NCBI RefSeq assembly: GCF_000497445.1 | Contig: NZ_CM002285.1 | Span: 6,812,597-6,876,596 of the forward strand | Length of the DNA: 64,000 nucleotides | Source of the DNA: Streptomyces roseochromogenus subsp. oscitans DS 12.976 | GTDB taxonomy: Bacteria; Actinomycetota; Actinomycetes; Streptomycetales; Streptomycetaceae | Direction of reading: 5' to 3' | In this document: positions 1 to 8,192 of the stretch, in pieces | How positions within the stretch are numbered: position 1 is the first letter of the stretch | Layout of the letters: every line of letters begins with the position of its first letter | Translations under genes and position numbers: made by a program | The notes under the pieces: model-generated | Database searches by the model: none | Told to the model about the DNA's origin: nothing | The model's input: the letters and a program-made list of their open reading frames with translations, nothing else

Positions 1-2
1 GT

Positions 3-467
3 ACCGTCGTGCTCACCGCTGGCTTCATACTGGCCGCGAGCGGTCTCAGCCTGGCCGAACTCGGCACGGACGCACCCTTCTCGCCCTTCTCCGGCGGACA
101 GCCGGGCACGCCGGTGGGCACCGCGGCCGACGGCGGCACGTCCTCCGCGTCCCCCGGTACGACGGCCGACCCGGCCTCCGACACCTCCGGCGCGAACCGG
201 GGCGCCTCCGGCTCCGCCTCCCCGGACGCCTCGGGCTCCGCCACCAAGTCCCCGAAGGACAAGCACTCCAAGTCGCCGTCCGCCAAGGAAACCGGCACGA
301 CGCGGCAGGCCGCCACGACGGGCTCCGGCACCACCCCCCAGGCCCCGGTGCCCCCGCCCACGTCCCGTCCGGCCCACACCCCGTCCAGCGCCCCGACGAC
401 ATCCGCTCCGTCCCCGAGGCCCTCTCCCACGAAGACCTGCACCCCATTCCTCTGGTGGTGCACCTGA
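3..467 (+). CDS. Ser/Thr/Pro-rich hypothetical protein, 5' end cut by the window
   Basis: The frame is open to the left edge, so the true start may lie outside; a GTG at 9 is the first start inside. What is visible begins with a hydrophobic stretch (about residues 1-18 from that GTG) followed by more than 100 residues of low-complexity Gly, Ser, Thr, Pro and Ala, and ends in a short Cys/Trp-containing tail. This looks like the membrane-anchored or exported end of an envelope protein with an extended linker. No domain is recognisable and no function is proposed. It ends 190 bp before the serine hydrolase gene. Confidence 0.45.
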   Translation, partial: TVVLTAGFILAASGLSLAELGTDAPFSPFSGGQPGTPVGTAADGGTSSASPGTTADPASDTSGANRGASGSASPDASGSATKSPKDKHSKSPSAKETGTTRQAATTGSGTTPQAPVPPPTSRPAHTPSSAPTTSAPSPRPSPTKTCTPFLWWCT

Positions 468-585
468 GCCCTGCCGTGCGCCGTCCGCGCGCCACCCCGC
501 GCCATCCGCCATCCGGGGAAGTGATGACACCCCGAGGCGCTCGCGGTGGTTGAGTCGAACAGGTACATCGCGCCGTACCGGTCTC

Positions 586-613
586 GGGAACGTCCGGAGC
601 GGGAACGGGCGTT
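586..613 (+). promoter_or_regulatory. ECF-sigma-type promoter, GGGAAC-N18-CGTT
   Basis: GGGAAC at 586-591 is followed after 18 bases by CGTT at 610-613. This is the layout expected for ECF sigma factors of the SigR/SigE type. It lies about 45 bp before the start of the serine hydrolase gene and has look-alikes at 28667 and 33028. Prediction from pattern only. Confidence 0.3.
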
Positions 614-657
614 GTGCTGAGGGGGAGCAGCGAGAGCGGCTCAGTTGAGGAGAGCGG

Positions 658-1809
658 ATGACGCAGCAGATCACCGTCCACGGCGCGGTCGCCGAGGGCT
701 TCGAGACGGTGCGCGAGGAGTTCGCCGCCTTCGTGGCCGGGGAACGCGAGGACTACGAGGGCCAGTTGTGCGCCTATGTGCGCGGGCGGCGGGTCGTCGA
801 CCTGTGGGCGGGCGCTGAGGCGGACTCGCTGTACGGCGTGTTCTCGTCCACCAAGGGAGCCGCGCACCTGGTGGTCGCGCTCCTGGTGCAGGACGGCACG
901 CTGGAGCTGGACCGCAAAGTGACGTACTACTGGCCGGAGTTCGGCGCCGAGGGCAAGGGCGCGGTGACCCTCCGGGAGCTGCTGGCACACCGGGCGGGCC
1001 TCGTCGGGATCGACGCCGGGTTCTCCGCCGAGGAGATGGCCGACGACCGCGCGATGGCCGAACGGCTCGCCGACCAGAAGCCGTTCTGGCGCCCGGGAAC
1101 CGCCTTCGGCTATCACGCGCTGGTCATCGGCGCGCTCACCGGAGAGGTGGTCCGCCGGGCCACGGGCCACACACTCCAGGAGGTCTACGAGGAGCGGGTG
1201 CGCGCGCCGTACGGGACGGACTTCTTCCTCGGCCTGCCCGAGTCCGAGGAACCCCGCTTCCGCTCGGTGCAGCCGATGCTCCCGGCCCCCGAGCAGCAGG
1301 CCGTGCTGGCAGCCGAGCCGACCGGCCCGCACACCCTGAGCTCGATCGCCTTCAACACCCACGTCCCGGAGCCGGGCACCCTGGCGGACTACGCCAACTC
1401 CCGCCTCGTACGGGCCAAGGGCCCGGCATCGGCGGGCGGCGTCGCCTCCGCACGGGGGCTCGCGACGATGTACGCGGCGGCGATCAGCGAACTGGACGAG
1501 CGGCCGCCCCTGCTGAAGCCGGACACGGTGGCCGAGGTGGGCCAGATCCACTCCGTGGGCTACGACCTGGTGGCCCGCGCCCACAAGTCGTACGGCCTGG
1601 GCTTCCAGGCGACCGCGGACATGTGGCACCCGATCCTGGGCGCCGGCACCTTCGGACACAGCGGCGCAGGCGGCAGCCAGGCCTTCGCGGACCCGCGCAG
1701 CGGCCTGGCCTACGGCTACACACGCCGACGGATGGCGTTCCCGGGCGGAGCGGCACCGGAGAACGAAAGGTTCGTGCGCTCGGTACACCGTGCGGCGCTG
1801 GCACCCTGA
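658..1809 (+). CDS. Serine hydrolase, esterase/beta-lactamase (class C-like) family
   Basis: Predicted 383-residue esterase of the serine beta-lactamase-like family (EstB type), expected to cleave ester or amide bonds through an acyl-serine. The S-x-x-K catalytic motif is at S63-S-T-K66, followed by a candidate active-site tyrosine at about Y152 (GYHALV) and a C-terminal HSGAGG segment in the place of the KTG box. Length matches the family (about 380-400). There is no obvious signal peptide, so it is probably cytoplasmic. The ATG at 658 follows a GAGGAG site at a normal distance. It stands alone, ending in a hairpin shared with the convergent ohr gene. The substrate cannot be told. Confidence 0.85.
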   Translation: MTQQITVHGAVAEGFETVREEFAAFVAGEREDYEGQLCAYVRGRRVVDLWAGAEADSLYGVFSSTKGAAHLVVALLVQDGTLELDRKVTYYWPEFGAEGKGAVTLRELLAHRAGLVGIDAGFSAEEMADDRAMAERLADQKPFWRPGTAFGYHALVIGALTGEVVRRATGHTLQEVYEERVRAPYGTDFFLGLPESEEPRFRSVQPMLPAPEQQAVLAAEPTGPHTLSSIAFNTHVPEPGTLADYANSRLVRAKGPASAGGVASARGLATMYAAAISELDERPPLLKPDTVAEVGQIHSVGYDLVARAHKSYGLGFQATADMWHPILGAGTFGHSGAGGSQAFADPRSGLAYGYTRRRMAFPGGAAPENERFVRSVHRAALAP

Positions 1810-1842
1810 GGGGCGCGGCACCCGCCCCGGCCAGAAAAGAGA

Positions 1843-1867
1843 CCGCACCCCACGTCCAAGGGTGCGG
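1843..1867. terminator. Hairpin between convergent genes
   Basis: CCGCACCC (1843-1850) and GGGTGCGG (1860-1867) form an 8-bp perfect stem with a 9-base loop in the gap between the serine hydrolase and ohr. It is probably a bidirectional terminator. There is no U tract, as is usual in Streptomyces. Confidence 0.55.
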
Positions 1868-1892
1868 CCTCCACAGTCTGAAACGAGGCTTG

Positions 1893-2312
1893 TCAGACCA
1901 GCGTCACGGTGATGTTCCCCCGCGTCGCCTTCGAGTACGGGCACACCTGGTGCGCCTTCTCGACCAGCTCCCGAGCCACCTCGGCGGAAACGTTCGGAAT
2001 GCTCGCCGAGATCTCCACGATGATCCCGAAACCGTCGTCGTTCTTGCCGATACCGACCTTCGCGGTGACGGCCGACCCGGAGACATCGGCCCCCTCGGCC
2101 CGGGCGACAACGCCCAGCGCCCCCTGGAAGCAGGCGGAGTACCCCGCGGCGAACAGCTGCTCCGGGTTGGTCCCGGACCCGCTGCCGCCCATCTCCTTCG
2201 GCGGGTTGACTACGACGTCGAGTCGGCCGTCATCCGTGGCGACCCGGCCGTCACGGCCGTTCTCGGCGGTGGCGACGGCGGTGTACAGGACATCGGACTG
2301 CGTGATGGGCAT
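1893..2312 (-). CDS. ohr: Organic hydroperoxide resistance protein (Ohr/OsmC family)
   Basis: Small thiol peroxidase of 139 residues that reduces organic and fatty-acid hydroperoxides, normally with lipoyl-type electron donors, in the cytoplasm. The two redox cysteines of the family are present: C61 in YSACFQGAL and C124 in HQVCPYSKATRGN. The N-terminal YTAVATAENGRDG segment and the NPEQLFAAGYSAC block are typical of Ohr rather than OsmC. Length is standard. A strong GAGGAGGAAG site precedes the ATG. The next gene upstream on the same strand is a quinone-oxidoreductase-like enzyme, and a MarR gene lies just beyond it, so an OhrR-type link is possible but unproven. Confidence 0.93.
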   Translation of the reverse strand: MPITQSDVLYTAVATAENGRDGRVATDDGRLDVVVNPPKEMGGSGSGTNPEQLFAAGYSACFQGALGVVARAEGADVSGSAVTAKVGIGKNDDGFGIIVEISASIPNVSAEVARELVEKAHQVCPYSKATRGNITVTLV

Positions 2313-2417
2313 GCGGTTTCTTCCTCCTCGGTCCGCCGCGACTCGCGCCCACGATCGACGACGGATTTCGGAAAGAAGTTACCGCATGCCGGAAACAACG
2401 GGGAAGACCGCCGGGCT

Positions 2418-3446
2418 TCAGAGCTTGACGATCATCTTTCCGATGTTGTCGCCGCGCAGGACCCCGAGGAACGCCTCCAGGTTGTTCTCGATGCCCTCGA
2501 CGACGGTCTCGCGGTACTTCAGCTCGCCCGAGGCGACCCACGGCGCGACCTTCCGGACGAACTCCGGCTGCAGGTCGTAGTGGTCGCCGACCAGGAAGCC
2601 CTCCATGCGGCCCCGGGTCTGGATCAGCCGGGCGAGGTTCCGCGGACCGGGCGCGGGCTCGGTGTTGTTGTAGACCGAGATCATGCCGCAGATGGCGATA
2701 CGGCCACCCTCGCGGAGCGACCCGATGGCCGCCTCCAGATGGTCCCCGCCGACGTTGTCGAAGTAGACGTCGATGCCGTCGGGCGCGGCCTCGCGCAGCT
2801 GCTCGGCGACCGGGCCGTTCTTGTAGTTGAACGCGGCGTCGAAGCCGTACTCCTCGACCAGCAGCTTGACCTTCTCGTCGGAGCCGGCCGAGCCGATGAC
2901 CCGCGAGGCGCCCAGCAGCTTGGCGAGCTGGCCGACCTCGCTGCCCACGGCGCCCGCGGCGCCGGAGACGAACACGATGTCGCCCTCCTTGAAGGAGGCG
3001 GTGCGCAGCAGGCCGGCGTAGGCGGTCAGGCCGGTCATGCCGAGGACGCCGAGGTACGCCGACAGCGGCACGTCCTGCATCTCGGCCTTCGCGGACGGCG
3101 TGGCCGTCGGGCCCACCTTGACGGCGTGCTTCGCGTCCAGGGCCGCGTACTCGCGCCAGCCGAAGAAGTGCAGGACGTGGTCGCCGGCCTCGATGCCGTC
3201 GGCGTTGGACTCGATCACCTCGCCGACCGCGCCGCCCTGCATGACCTTGCCCAGCTCGAAGGGGGCGGCGTACGACTTCGCGGCGCTCATGCGGCCGCGC
3301 ATGTACGGGTCGACGGAGAGGTACTTGTTGCGCACCAGCACCTGGCCCTCACCGGGGGTCGGGACCGGGGTCTCGACGAGAGCGAAGTCCTCGGGCTTGG
3401 GCCAGCCGACGGGGCGGCTGAGCAGGTGCCACTCGCGGTTGATCAT
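2418..3446 (-). CDS. NADP-dependent oxidoreductase, MDR family (2-alkenal/curcumin reductase type)
   Basis: Zinc-independent medium-chain reductase of 342 residues, in the group that includes leukotriene B4 dehydrogenase and bacterial curcumin/alkenal reductases; expected to reduce activated C=C bonds with NADPH. The N-terminus (MINREWHLLSRPVGWP) is the family signature. The nucleotide-binding AAGAVGSEVGQLAKLLGA motif sits near residues 150-170, with YFDNVGGDHLEAAI further on. The ATG at 3446 has a GGAAAGG ribosome site. It is divergent from the MarR gene, with a short palindrome 21-33 bp upstream of the start, so the MarR protein probably represses it. Confidence 0.9.
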   Translation of the reverse strand: MINREWHLLSRPVGWPKPEDFALVETPVPTPGEGQVLVRNKYLSVDPYMRGRMSAAKSYAAPFELGKVMQGGAVGEVIESNADGIEAGDHVLHFFGWREYAALDAKHAVKVGPTATPSAKAEMQDVPLSAYLGVLGMTGLTAYAGLLRTASFKEGDIVFVSGAAGAVGSEVGQLAKLLGASRVIGSAGSDEKVKLLVEEYGFDAAFNYKNGPVAEQLREAAPDGIDVYFDNVGGDHLEAAIGSLREGGRIAICGMISVYNNTEPAPGPRNLARLIQTRGRMEGFLVGDHYDLQPEFVRKVAPWVASGELKYRETVVEGIENNLEAFLGVLRGDNIGKMIVKL

Positions 3447-3466
3447 GGCGACGCCTTTCCTATTAC

Positions 3467-3479
3467 TTCAGAACCTGAA
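3467..3479. promoter_or_regulatory. Candidate MarR operator (TTCAG-aac-CTGAA)
   Basis: A perfect 5-bp inverted repeat with a 3-base spacer lies in the 88-bp gap between the divergent oxidoreductase and MarR genes. The place and size fit an operator for the neighbouring regulator. Binding is inferred, not shown. Confidence 0.35.
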
Positions 3480-3534
3480 ACAACCATGCGCTTCAATATT
3501 TCAGGATGTCAAGTAAGCGGGTATCCTGGCGGGT

Positions 3535-3972
3535 ATGGCCACACCACCGAAGACCCACCGCCCCGACGCCCTCACGATGGAGGTCGTCGAACTCATCGGG
3601 GACGTCGTGGCCCGCTTCTACGCGGACTACGAGGAGGCGGCGGGCGAGCACGCGCTGACCGGACCGCAGGCCCGGCTGCTCAGCCTGCTCTCGGTGGAGC
3701 CGCTGCCGATGCGGAAGCTGGCGCACAAGCTGAAGTGCGAGCCGTCGAACGTCACCGGGATAGTGGACCGACTGGAGTCCCGAGGGCTGGTCGAGCGCCG
3801 TCCCGACCCGGCGGACCGCCGGGTGAAGGTGGCCGCCGCCACCGAAGAGGGCCTGAGTGTCGCCCGTGACCTGCGCGAAGGCCTGCATTTCGCCCGTGAG
3901 CCGCTCGCCGGCCTCTCGGCGGAGGAGCGCAGCTCCCTGCGTGATCTGCTGCGCCGCATGCTGGCCGGCTGA
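3535..3972 (+). CDS. MarR-family transcriptional regulator
   Basis: Dimeric winged-helix regulator of 145 residues, normal MarR length. The middle carries the helix-turn-helix and wing: MRKLAHKLKCEPSNVTGIVD then the R-x-D-P-x-D-R-R-V wing (RRPDPADRRVKV). No conserved N-terminal cysteine of the OhrR type is evident, so organic peroxide sensing through cysteine is not supported. It is transcribed away from the alkenal-reductase-type gene and most likely controls it and itself, responding to an electrophile or aromatic ligand. Confidence 0.9.
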   Translation: MATPPKTHRPDALTMEVVELIGDVVARFYADYEEAAGEHALTGPQARLLSLLSVEPLPMRKLAHKLKCEPSNVTGIVDRLESRGLVERRPDPADRRVKVAAATEEGLSVARDLREGLHFAREPLAGLSAEERSSLRDLLRRMLAG

Positions 3973-3992
3973 GCGTCGGTAAAGTTTTCCCG

Positions 3993-4781
3993 ATGAGCGA
4001 TCTTGGGGTGGGATTCCGTTGTCTGCTGGAGGGTCAGCGCTGGATGGCCCGGCACGGCCGTCAGTACGGCTTCGGGCTGCTGCCCGGTCTGATCGCCCTG
4101 GTCCTCTACGCGGCGGCACTGGTCGCGCTCGCGGTATGGGGCGAGGACGCGGTCACCTGGGCGACCCCGTTCGCGGACGACTGGTCCAGCCCCTGGCAGG
4201 GCCTGTTCCGCGGATTTCTGACCGCTGTCCTCTTCGCCCTGGGCCTGCTGCTGTCGGTCCTGACGTTCACGGCGGTCACCCTGCTGGTCGGCCAGCCCTT
4301 CTACGAGCACCTGTCGGAGAAGGTCGACGCCGACGTCTCGCCCGACGGCACCGCCCCGCAGTCCTCGTTGCCGCTCTGGCGCGACCTGTGGATCTCGGCC
4401 CGGGACAGCCTGCGCGTCCTGGTGCGGGCCGCGCTGTGGGGCGTGCTGCTCTTCGTCCTCGGCTTCCTTCCCTTCGTCGGCCAGACCGCCGTCCCGGTGC
4501 TCGGCTTCTTCGTCACCGGCTTCTTCCTCACCGAGGAACTGGCCGCCGTCGCCCTCCAGCGCCGCGGCATCGAACTACGCCCCCGCCTCACCCTCCTCCG
4601 CACCCGCAAACCCCTGACCTGGGGCTTCGGCACCCCTCTCGCCCTGGCCTTCCTCATCCCCTTCGCCGCGGTGTTCCTGATGCCGGGGGCGGTCGCGGGC
4701 GCGACACTGCTGACGCGCGAGCTGCTGGGGGAGGGCGCCGGGGACGACTCGGCGTCCGACGCCGGCGACACCGTGCCGTAG
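3993..4781 (+). CDS. EI24 domain membrane protein (CysZ-like)
   Basis: Integral membrane protein of 262 residues with about five hydrophobic segments (around residues 25-47, 68-98, 140-182 and 210-238). The segment order and the YEHLSEKVDADV loop after the second helix pair are typical of the EI24 domain, the family of bacterial CysZ sulfate carriers. Sulfate transport is known only for the CysZ branch and cannot be assumed here. The gene follows the MarR gene by 20 bp on the same strand and may be cotranscribed. No good ribosome site precedes the ATG. Confidence 0.8.
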   Translation: MSDLGVGFRCLLEGQRWMARHGRQYGFGLLPGLIALVLYAAALVALAVWGEDAVTWATPFADDWSSPWQGLFRGFLTAVLFALGLLLSVLTFTAVTLLVGQPFYEHLSEKVDADVSPDGTAPQSSLPLWRDLWISARDSLRVLVRAALWGVLLFVLGFLPFVGQTAVPVLGFFVTGFFLTEELAAVALQRRGIELRPRLTLLRTRKPLTWGFGTPLALAFLIPFAAVFLMPGAVAGATLLTRELLGEGAGDDSASDAGDTVP

Positions 4782-4880
4782 CTGCGGGCAGTCGTGCCGC
4801 AGTGCGGCACGCGTCCCACAGGCAGCGGCACCCTGCCAGCGCCGGTAAGCGCCTCAGCCCCAGCCACAGCCCGGGGCCCC

Positions 4881-5444
4881 TCAGTCCACCGGCTCGCCCA
4901 ACAGTCGTAGGAAGTCCCGGAACGCACCAGGCATGTCGACGGACTCGGGATCCAAGAGCCACTGATACTGCAACCCGTCCATCACCGCGACGAGCAGGGG
5001 AGCGGTCCGCTCGGGAGTGAGGCCGTTCGGCAAGCGGTTGCCGTACTCGGTGCGCAGCACCGTCGCCATGGACTCCCGGACACGGGCGTACCGCTCCCTG
5101 AAGTACCCCCGCGCCGGATGATCCTCCGTCACGCTCTCCCCGAGCAGCGCCGAGAAGGTCTGGATGATCGCCGGGCGCATCGCGTTGTACTCCACCAGCG
5201 AGGCCAGCAGGTCCACCCGCCATTGCGTGTCCGGCACGGCGTCCCACCGGTCCCGCTCCTGCAGCACGGCCACCAGTAGCGCGTCCTTGGTGGGGAAGTA
5301 GTGCAGGAGTCCCTGCTGGGTGAGACCGACGCGCTCGGCCACGGCGGCCAGGCTCGCCCCCCGGTAACCGCGCTCGGCGATCACCTCCAGCGCGGCCCCG
5401 ACGATCTCCGCCCGCCGTTCCTCGCTCCTGACCCTCGCGTTCAT
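4881..5444 (-). CDS. TetR-family regulator (BetI-like)
   Basis: One-domain repressor of 187 residues. The N-terminal helix-turn-helix spans about residues 9-55 (IVGAALEVIAERGYRGASLA, then GLTQQGLLHYFPTKDALL). The C-terminal half has the features of the BetI-type ligand domain. It is divergent from the large beta-glucosidase gene, and the intervening region has both a direct repeat and an inverted repeat. Local control of the glycosidase in response to a sugar is the natural reading. The ATG is used; no stronger upstream start is seen. Confidence 0.88.
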   Translation of the reverse strand: MNARVRSEERRAEIVGAALEVIAERGYRGASLAAVAERVGLTQQGLLHYFPTKDALLVAVLQERDRWDAVPDTQWRVDLLASLVEYNAMRPAIIQTFSALLGESVTEDHPARGYFRERYARVRESMATVLRTEYGNRLPNGLTPERTAPLLVAVMDGLQYQWLLDPESVDMPGAFRDFLRLLGEPVD

Positions 5445-5474
5445 GACATCAACCTACGGCATCCCCTCCCTCTG

Positions 5475-5519
5475 AACATAACGGCAACATAACGAAACCT
5501 ACCGCTCTACAGGTAGCGG
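5475..5519. promoter_or_regulatory. Direct and inverted repeats in the TetR/beta-glucosidase intergenic region
   Basis: AACATAACG occurs twice (5475-5483 and 5486-5494), followed by two overlapping inverted repeats: CTACC/GGTAG (5499-5503/5512-5516) and CCGCT/AGCGG (5502-5506/5515-5519). The AT-rich direct repeat is unusual in this genome. Probable promoter/operator region for the divergent pair. Confidence 0.4.
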
Positions 5520-5540
5520 ATGCACGATGGAAGGCACCTG

Positions 5541-5580
5541 CACGGACTGCATGGACTGCAACGGACTGCAACGGACTTCA
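5541..5580 (+). repeat. Four 10-bp tandem repeats in the beta-glucosidase leader
   Basis: Four consecutive 10-base units of the type ACGGACTGCA (with small changes; the last is ACGGACTTCA) fill 5541-5580, directly before the GAGGAG ribosome site of the glycosidase gene. An in-frame ATG at 5527 would put these repeats inside the protein, but the ATG at 5596 has the ribosome site. Confidence 0.7.
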
Positions 5581-5595
5581 GCGAGGAGACACCCG

Positions 5596-8037
5596 ATGGC
5601 GGGATCCCAGCCCACCCCGGCCGACACGGCCCGCGAGGCGGTCGTCGAGGCCGCTCTCGGCACGCTCGACCTGGACGCCAAGGCGCGGCTGCTGGCCGGG
5701 CAGGACATGTGGACCCTGCCCGCCCTGCCCGAGATCGGCCTGAAGTCTCTCGTGATGTCCGACGGCCCGATCGGGGTACGGGGTGTGCGCTGGACCGCGG
5801 ACGACCCCTCTGTCGCCCTGCCCTCGCCGACCGCGCTCGCCGCCACCTGGGACCCCGAACTCGCCCGCCGGGCAGGCGTGCTGCTCGCCCAGGAAGCCCG
5901 GCGCAAGGGTGTCCATGTGCTGCTCGCGCCCACGGTCAACCTGCACCGCTCCCCGCTCGGCGGCCGGCACTTCGAGTGCTACAGCGAGGACCCGTATCTG
6001 ACCGGGGCGATCGGCAGCGGCTATGTCACCGGCGTCCAGTCCGGCGGAGTCGGCACCACCGTCAAGCACTTCGTCGCCAACGACGCCGAGACCGACCGCT
6101 TCACCGTGAACAACCTGGTCTCCGAACGCGCCCTGCGCGAGCTGTATCTGGCCCCCTTCGAGGCCATCGTCGAGAACGCCCGTCCCTGGGGCGTCATGAC
6201 CGCCTACAACAGGGTCAACGGCACGACGATGACCGAGCACCACCACCTGGTCAACGAAGTCCTGCGCGGTGAGTGGGGCTTCGACGGGTTCAACGTCTCC
6301 GACTGGATGGCCGCCCGGGACACCGTCGGCGCCATCAACGGGGGTCTGGATGTCACCATGCCCGGTCCCCGGACCGTCTACGGCGCCGCCCTCGCACAAG
6401 CCGTCCGGGACGGCGAGGTCGCCGAGGCCACCGTCGACGCCGCCGTACGACGCGTGCTGCGGCTCGCCGCCCGCGCCGGGATCCTCGACGGTGCCGAACC
6501 CGTCGTGGCCGAACCGCCCGCTCCTGTCGACGGCGAGGCCCTCGCCCGTGAGATCGCCCGCCGCTCCTTCGTCCTCGTCCGCAACGAGAACGCCGCCCTG
6601 CCCCTGAAGCCGAACGGCACGGTGGCTCTGATCGGCGCCGCCGCCCGTGACGCCCGCGTCCTCGGGGGCGGCTCCGCCACTGTCTTCCCGGCCCGGATCG
6701 TCTCCCCGCTGGACGGCCTCACCGCCGCCCTCCCCGAAGGCACCCTCACCTACGCCGTCGGCGCCGACCCGGCCACCGAACTCGCCGTCGCCGACCGGGG
6801 ATTCACGCTCAAGGCCGTCTGCCGGAACGCCGACGGCACCGTCATCGGCACCCGGTCCGCCCCGGGCGGGCTGATCCAGTGGATGGGTTCGGACCTCCCC
6901 GACGGCGTCACCTACGACGTCCTCCACACCGTCGAGCTGACCGGCACCTTCACCCCCCGCGAGTCCGGCCCGCACACCTTCGGCATCAAGGGCATGGGCG
7001 CCTTCACCCTCACCGTCGACGGGACGACGTACTACGACGACGTCCAGCGCCCCGACAAGGACGACCCCTTCGAGGCCTTCTTCGGCGCCCCCGTACCCCG
7101 CGCCCAGGTCGAACTCACCGCCGGCGAACCGGTCGACGTCTCCCTCACCTACGTCGTCCGGCTCCCCGACGACATCCCCATGAAGGTCATCACCTTCGCG
7201 CTCGCCCACTCCGCCCCGCAGCGCGACCCCGACGAGCTGATCGCCGAGGCCGTCGAGGCGGCGCGCAACGCCGACACGGCCGTCGTCATGGTCGCCACCA
7301 CCGACCGCGTCGAGTCCGAGGGCTTCGACCGTACGGACCTGAGGCTCCCCGGCCGCCAGGACGACCTGGTCCGCGCGGTCGCCGCCGCCAACCGCAACAC
7401 GGTCGTGGTCGTCAACTCCGGCTCTCCGGTGGAACTGCCCTGGCGCGAGGACGTGGCCGCCGTCCTGCTCGGCTGGTTCCCCGGTCAGGAGGGCGGCGCC
7501 GCCCTCGCCGACGTCCTGACCGGCGCCCATGAGCCCGGCGGCCGGCTCCCCACCACCTGGGGCTCCCTCGCCGACGCCCCGGTCACCCAGGTCACCCCGA
7601 CGGACGGCGAACTGCCGTACACCGAAGGCGTGTTCATCGGATACCGTGCCTGGGAGAAGGCCGGTCGCACCCCGGCGTATCCCTTCGGCCACGGCCTCGG
7701 CTACACCGACTGGACCTACGAGTCCCTGGAGACCGACGGCAGCACCGCGCGGATCCGCCTGCGCAACACCGGCGCGCGACCGGGCCGTGAGGTCGTCCAG
7801 GTCTACGTCTCCCCGGCCGAGCCCGACCCCGAGCGCCCGGCCCGGCTGCTGGCCGGCTTCGCCTCCGCCGAGGCCGCTCCCGGCGAGAGCGTCGAGGTGA
7901 CCGTCGCCCTGCCCCGCCGCGCCTTCGAGATCTGGGACGAGAAGGCGAAGGCATGGGCGTTTGTGAAGGGTTCGTACGAGATCGCCGCCGGACGCTCGAT
8001 CGAGGACCGCAGGCTCAGCGCGCCTATTAACGTCTGA
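5596..8037 (+). CDS. Glycoside hydrolase family 3 beta-glucosidase with PA14 insert
   Basis: Retaining beta-glycosidase of 813 residues, expected to hydrolyse beta-linked oligosaccharides. Order of domains: GH3 N-terminal barrel (about 20-300) with KHFVAND and the nucleophile D236 in the FNVSDWMAARD block; GH3 C-terminal domain (about 320-690) interrupted by a PA14 carbohydrate-binding insert near 430-530 (GPHTFGIKGMGAFTLTVDG); and a fibronectin type III-like end (about 725-800). No signal peptide is visible, so it is likely cytoplasmic and acts on imported sugars. The start at 5596 was chosen for its GAGGAG site 7 bases upstream. It is divergent from the TetR gene. Confidence 0.93.
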   Translation: MAGSQPTPADTAREAVVEAALGTLDLDAKARLLAGQDMWTLPALPEIGLKSLVMSDGPIGVRGVRWTADDPSVALPSPTALAATWDPELARRAGVLLAQEARRKGVHVLLAPTVNLHRSPLGGRHFECYSEDPYLTGAIGSGYVTGVQSGGVGTTVKHFVANDAETDRFTVNNLVSERALRELYLAPFEAIVENARPWGVMTAYNRVNGTTMTEHHHLVNEVLRGEWGFDGFNVSDWMAARDTVGAINGGLDVTMPGPRTVYGAALAQAVRDGEVAEATVDAAVRRVLRLAARAGILDGAEPVVAEPPAPVDGEALAREIARRSFVLVRNENAALPLKPNGTVALIGAAARDARVLGGGSATVFPARIVSPLDGLTAALPEGTLTYAVGADPATELAVADRGFTLKAVCRNADGTVIGTRSAPGGLIQWMGSDLPDGVTYDVLHTVELTGTFTPRESGPHTFGIKGMGAFTLTVDGTTYYDDVQRPDKDDPFEAFFGAPVPRAQVELTAGEPVDVSLTYVVRLPDDIPMKVITFALAHSAPQRDPDELIAEAVEAARNADTAVVMVATTDRVESEGFDRTDLRLPGRQDDLVRAVAAANRNTVVVVNSGSPVELPWREDVAAVLLGWFPGQEGGAALADVLTGAHEPGGRLPTTWGSLADAPVTQVTPTDGELPYTEGVFIGYRAWEKAGRTPAYPFGHGLGYTDWTYESLETDGSTARIRLRNTGARPGREVVQVYVSPAEPDPERPARLLAGFASAEAAPGESVEVTVALPRRAFEIWDEKAKAWAFVKGSYEIAAGRSIEDRRLSAPINV

Positions 8038-8060
8038 TCCGGGACAAGTCCCCCACGAGC

Positions 8061-8096
8061 AGCCCCGGTCCGGGACCTGACCCCTGGACCGGGGCT
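8061..8096. terminator. Hairpin between beta-glucosidase and aldose epimerase
   Basis: AGCCCCGGTCC (8061-8071) pairs perfectly with GGACCGGGGCT (8086-8096), loop 14 bases, between two convergent genes. Likely bidirectional terminator. Confidence 0.65.
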
Positions 8097-8192
8097 CATG
8101 GCAGCAGCAGCCGTATCCGCCGCAGGGGTACCCCCATCGCGGCGGTAGCCGCATATCAGGCACAGCCCCGTGCTCCCTTGGGGCGTTGCCGC

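Noticed and set aside
46..1944. Very long minus-strand reading frame opposite the first hypothetical and serine hydrolase genes
   Set aside because: It has no domain and is rich in Arg and Pro, as expected for a shadow frame of GC-rich coding DNA. The + strand gene has clear SxxK motifs.
5578..8163. 861-codon minus-strand frame opposite the GH3 gene
   Set aside because: Antisense shadow with Gly/Asp/Val-rich composition; the GH3 catalytic blocks are on the + strand.
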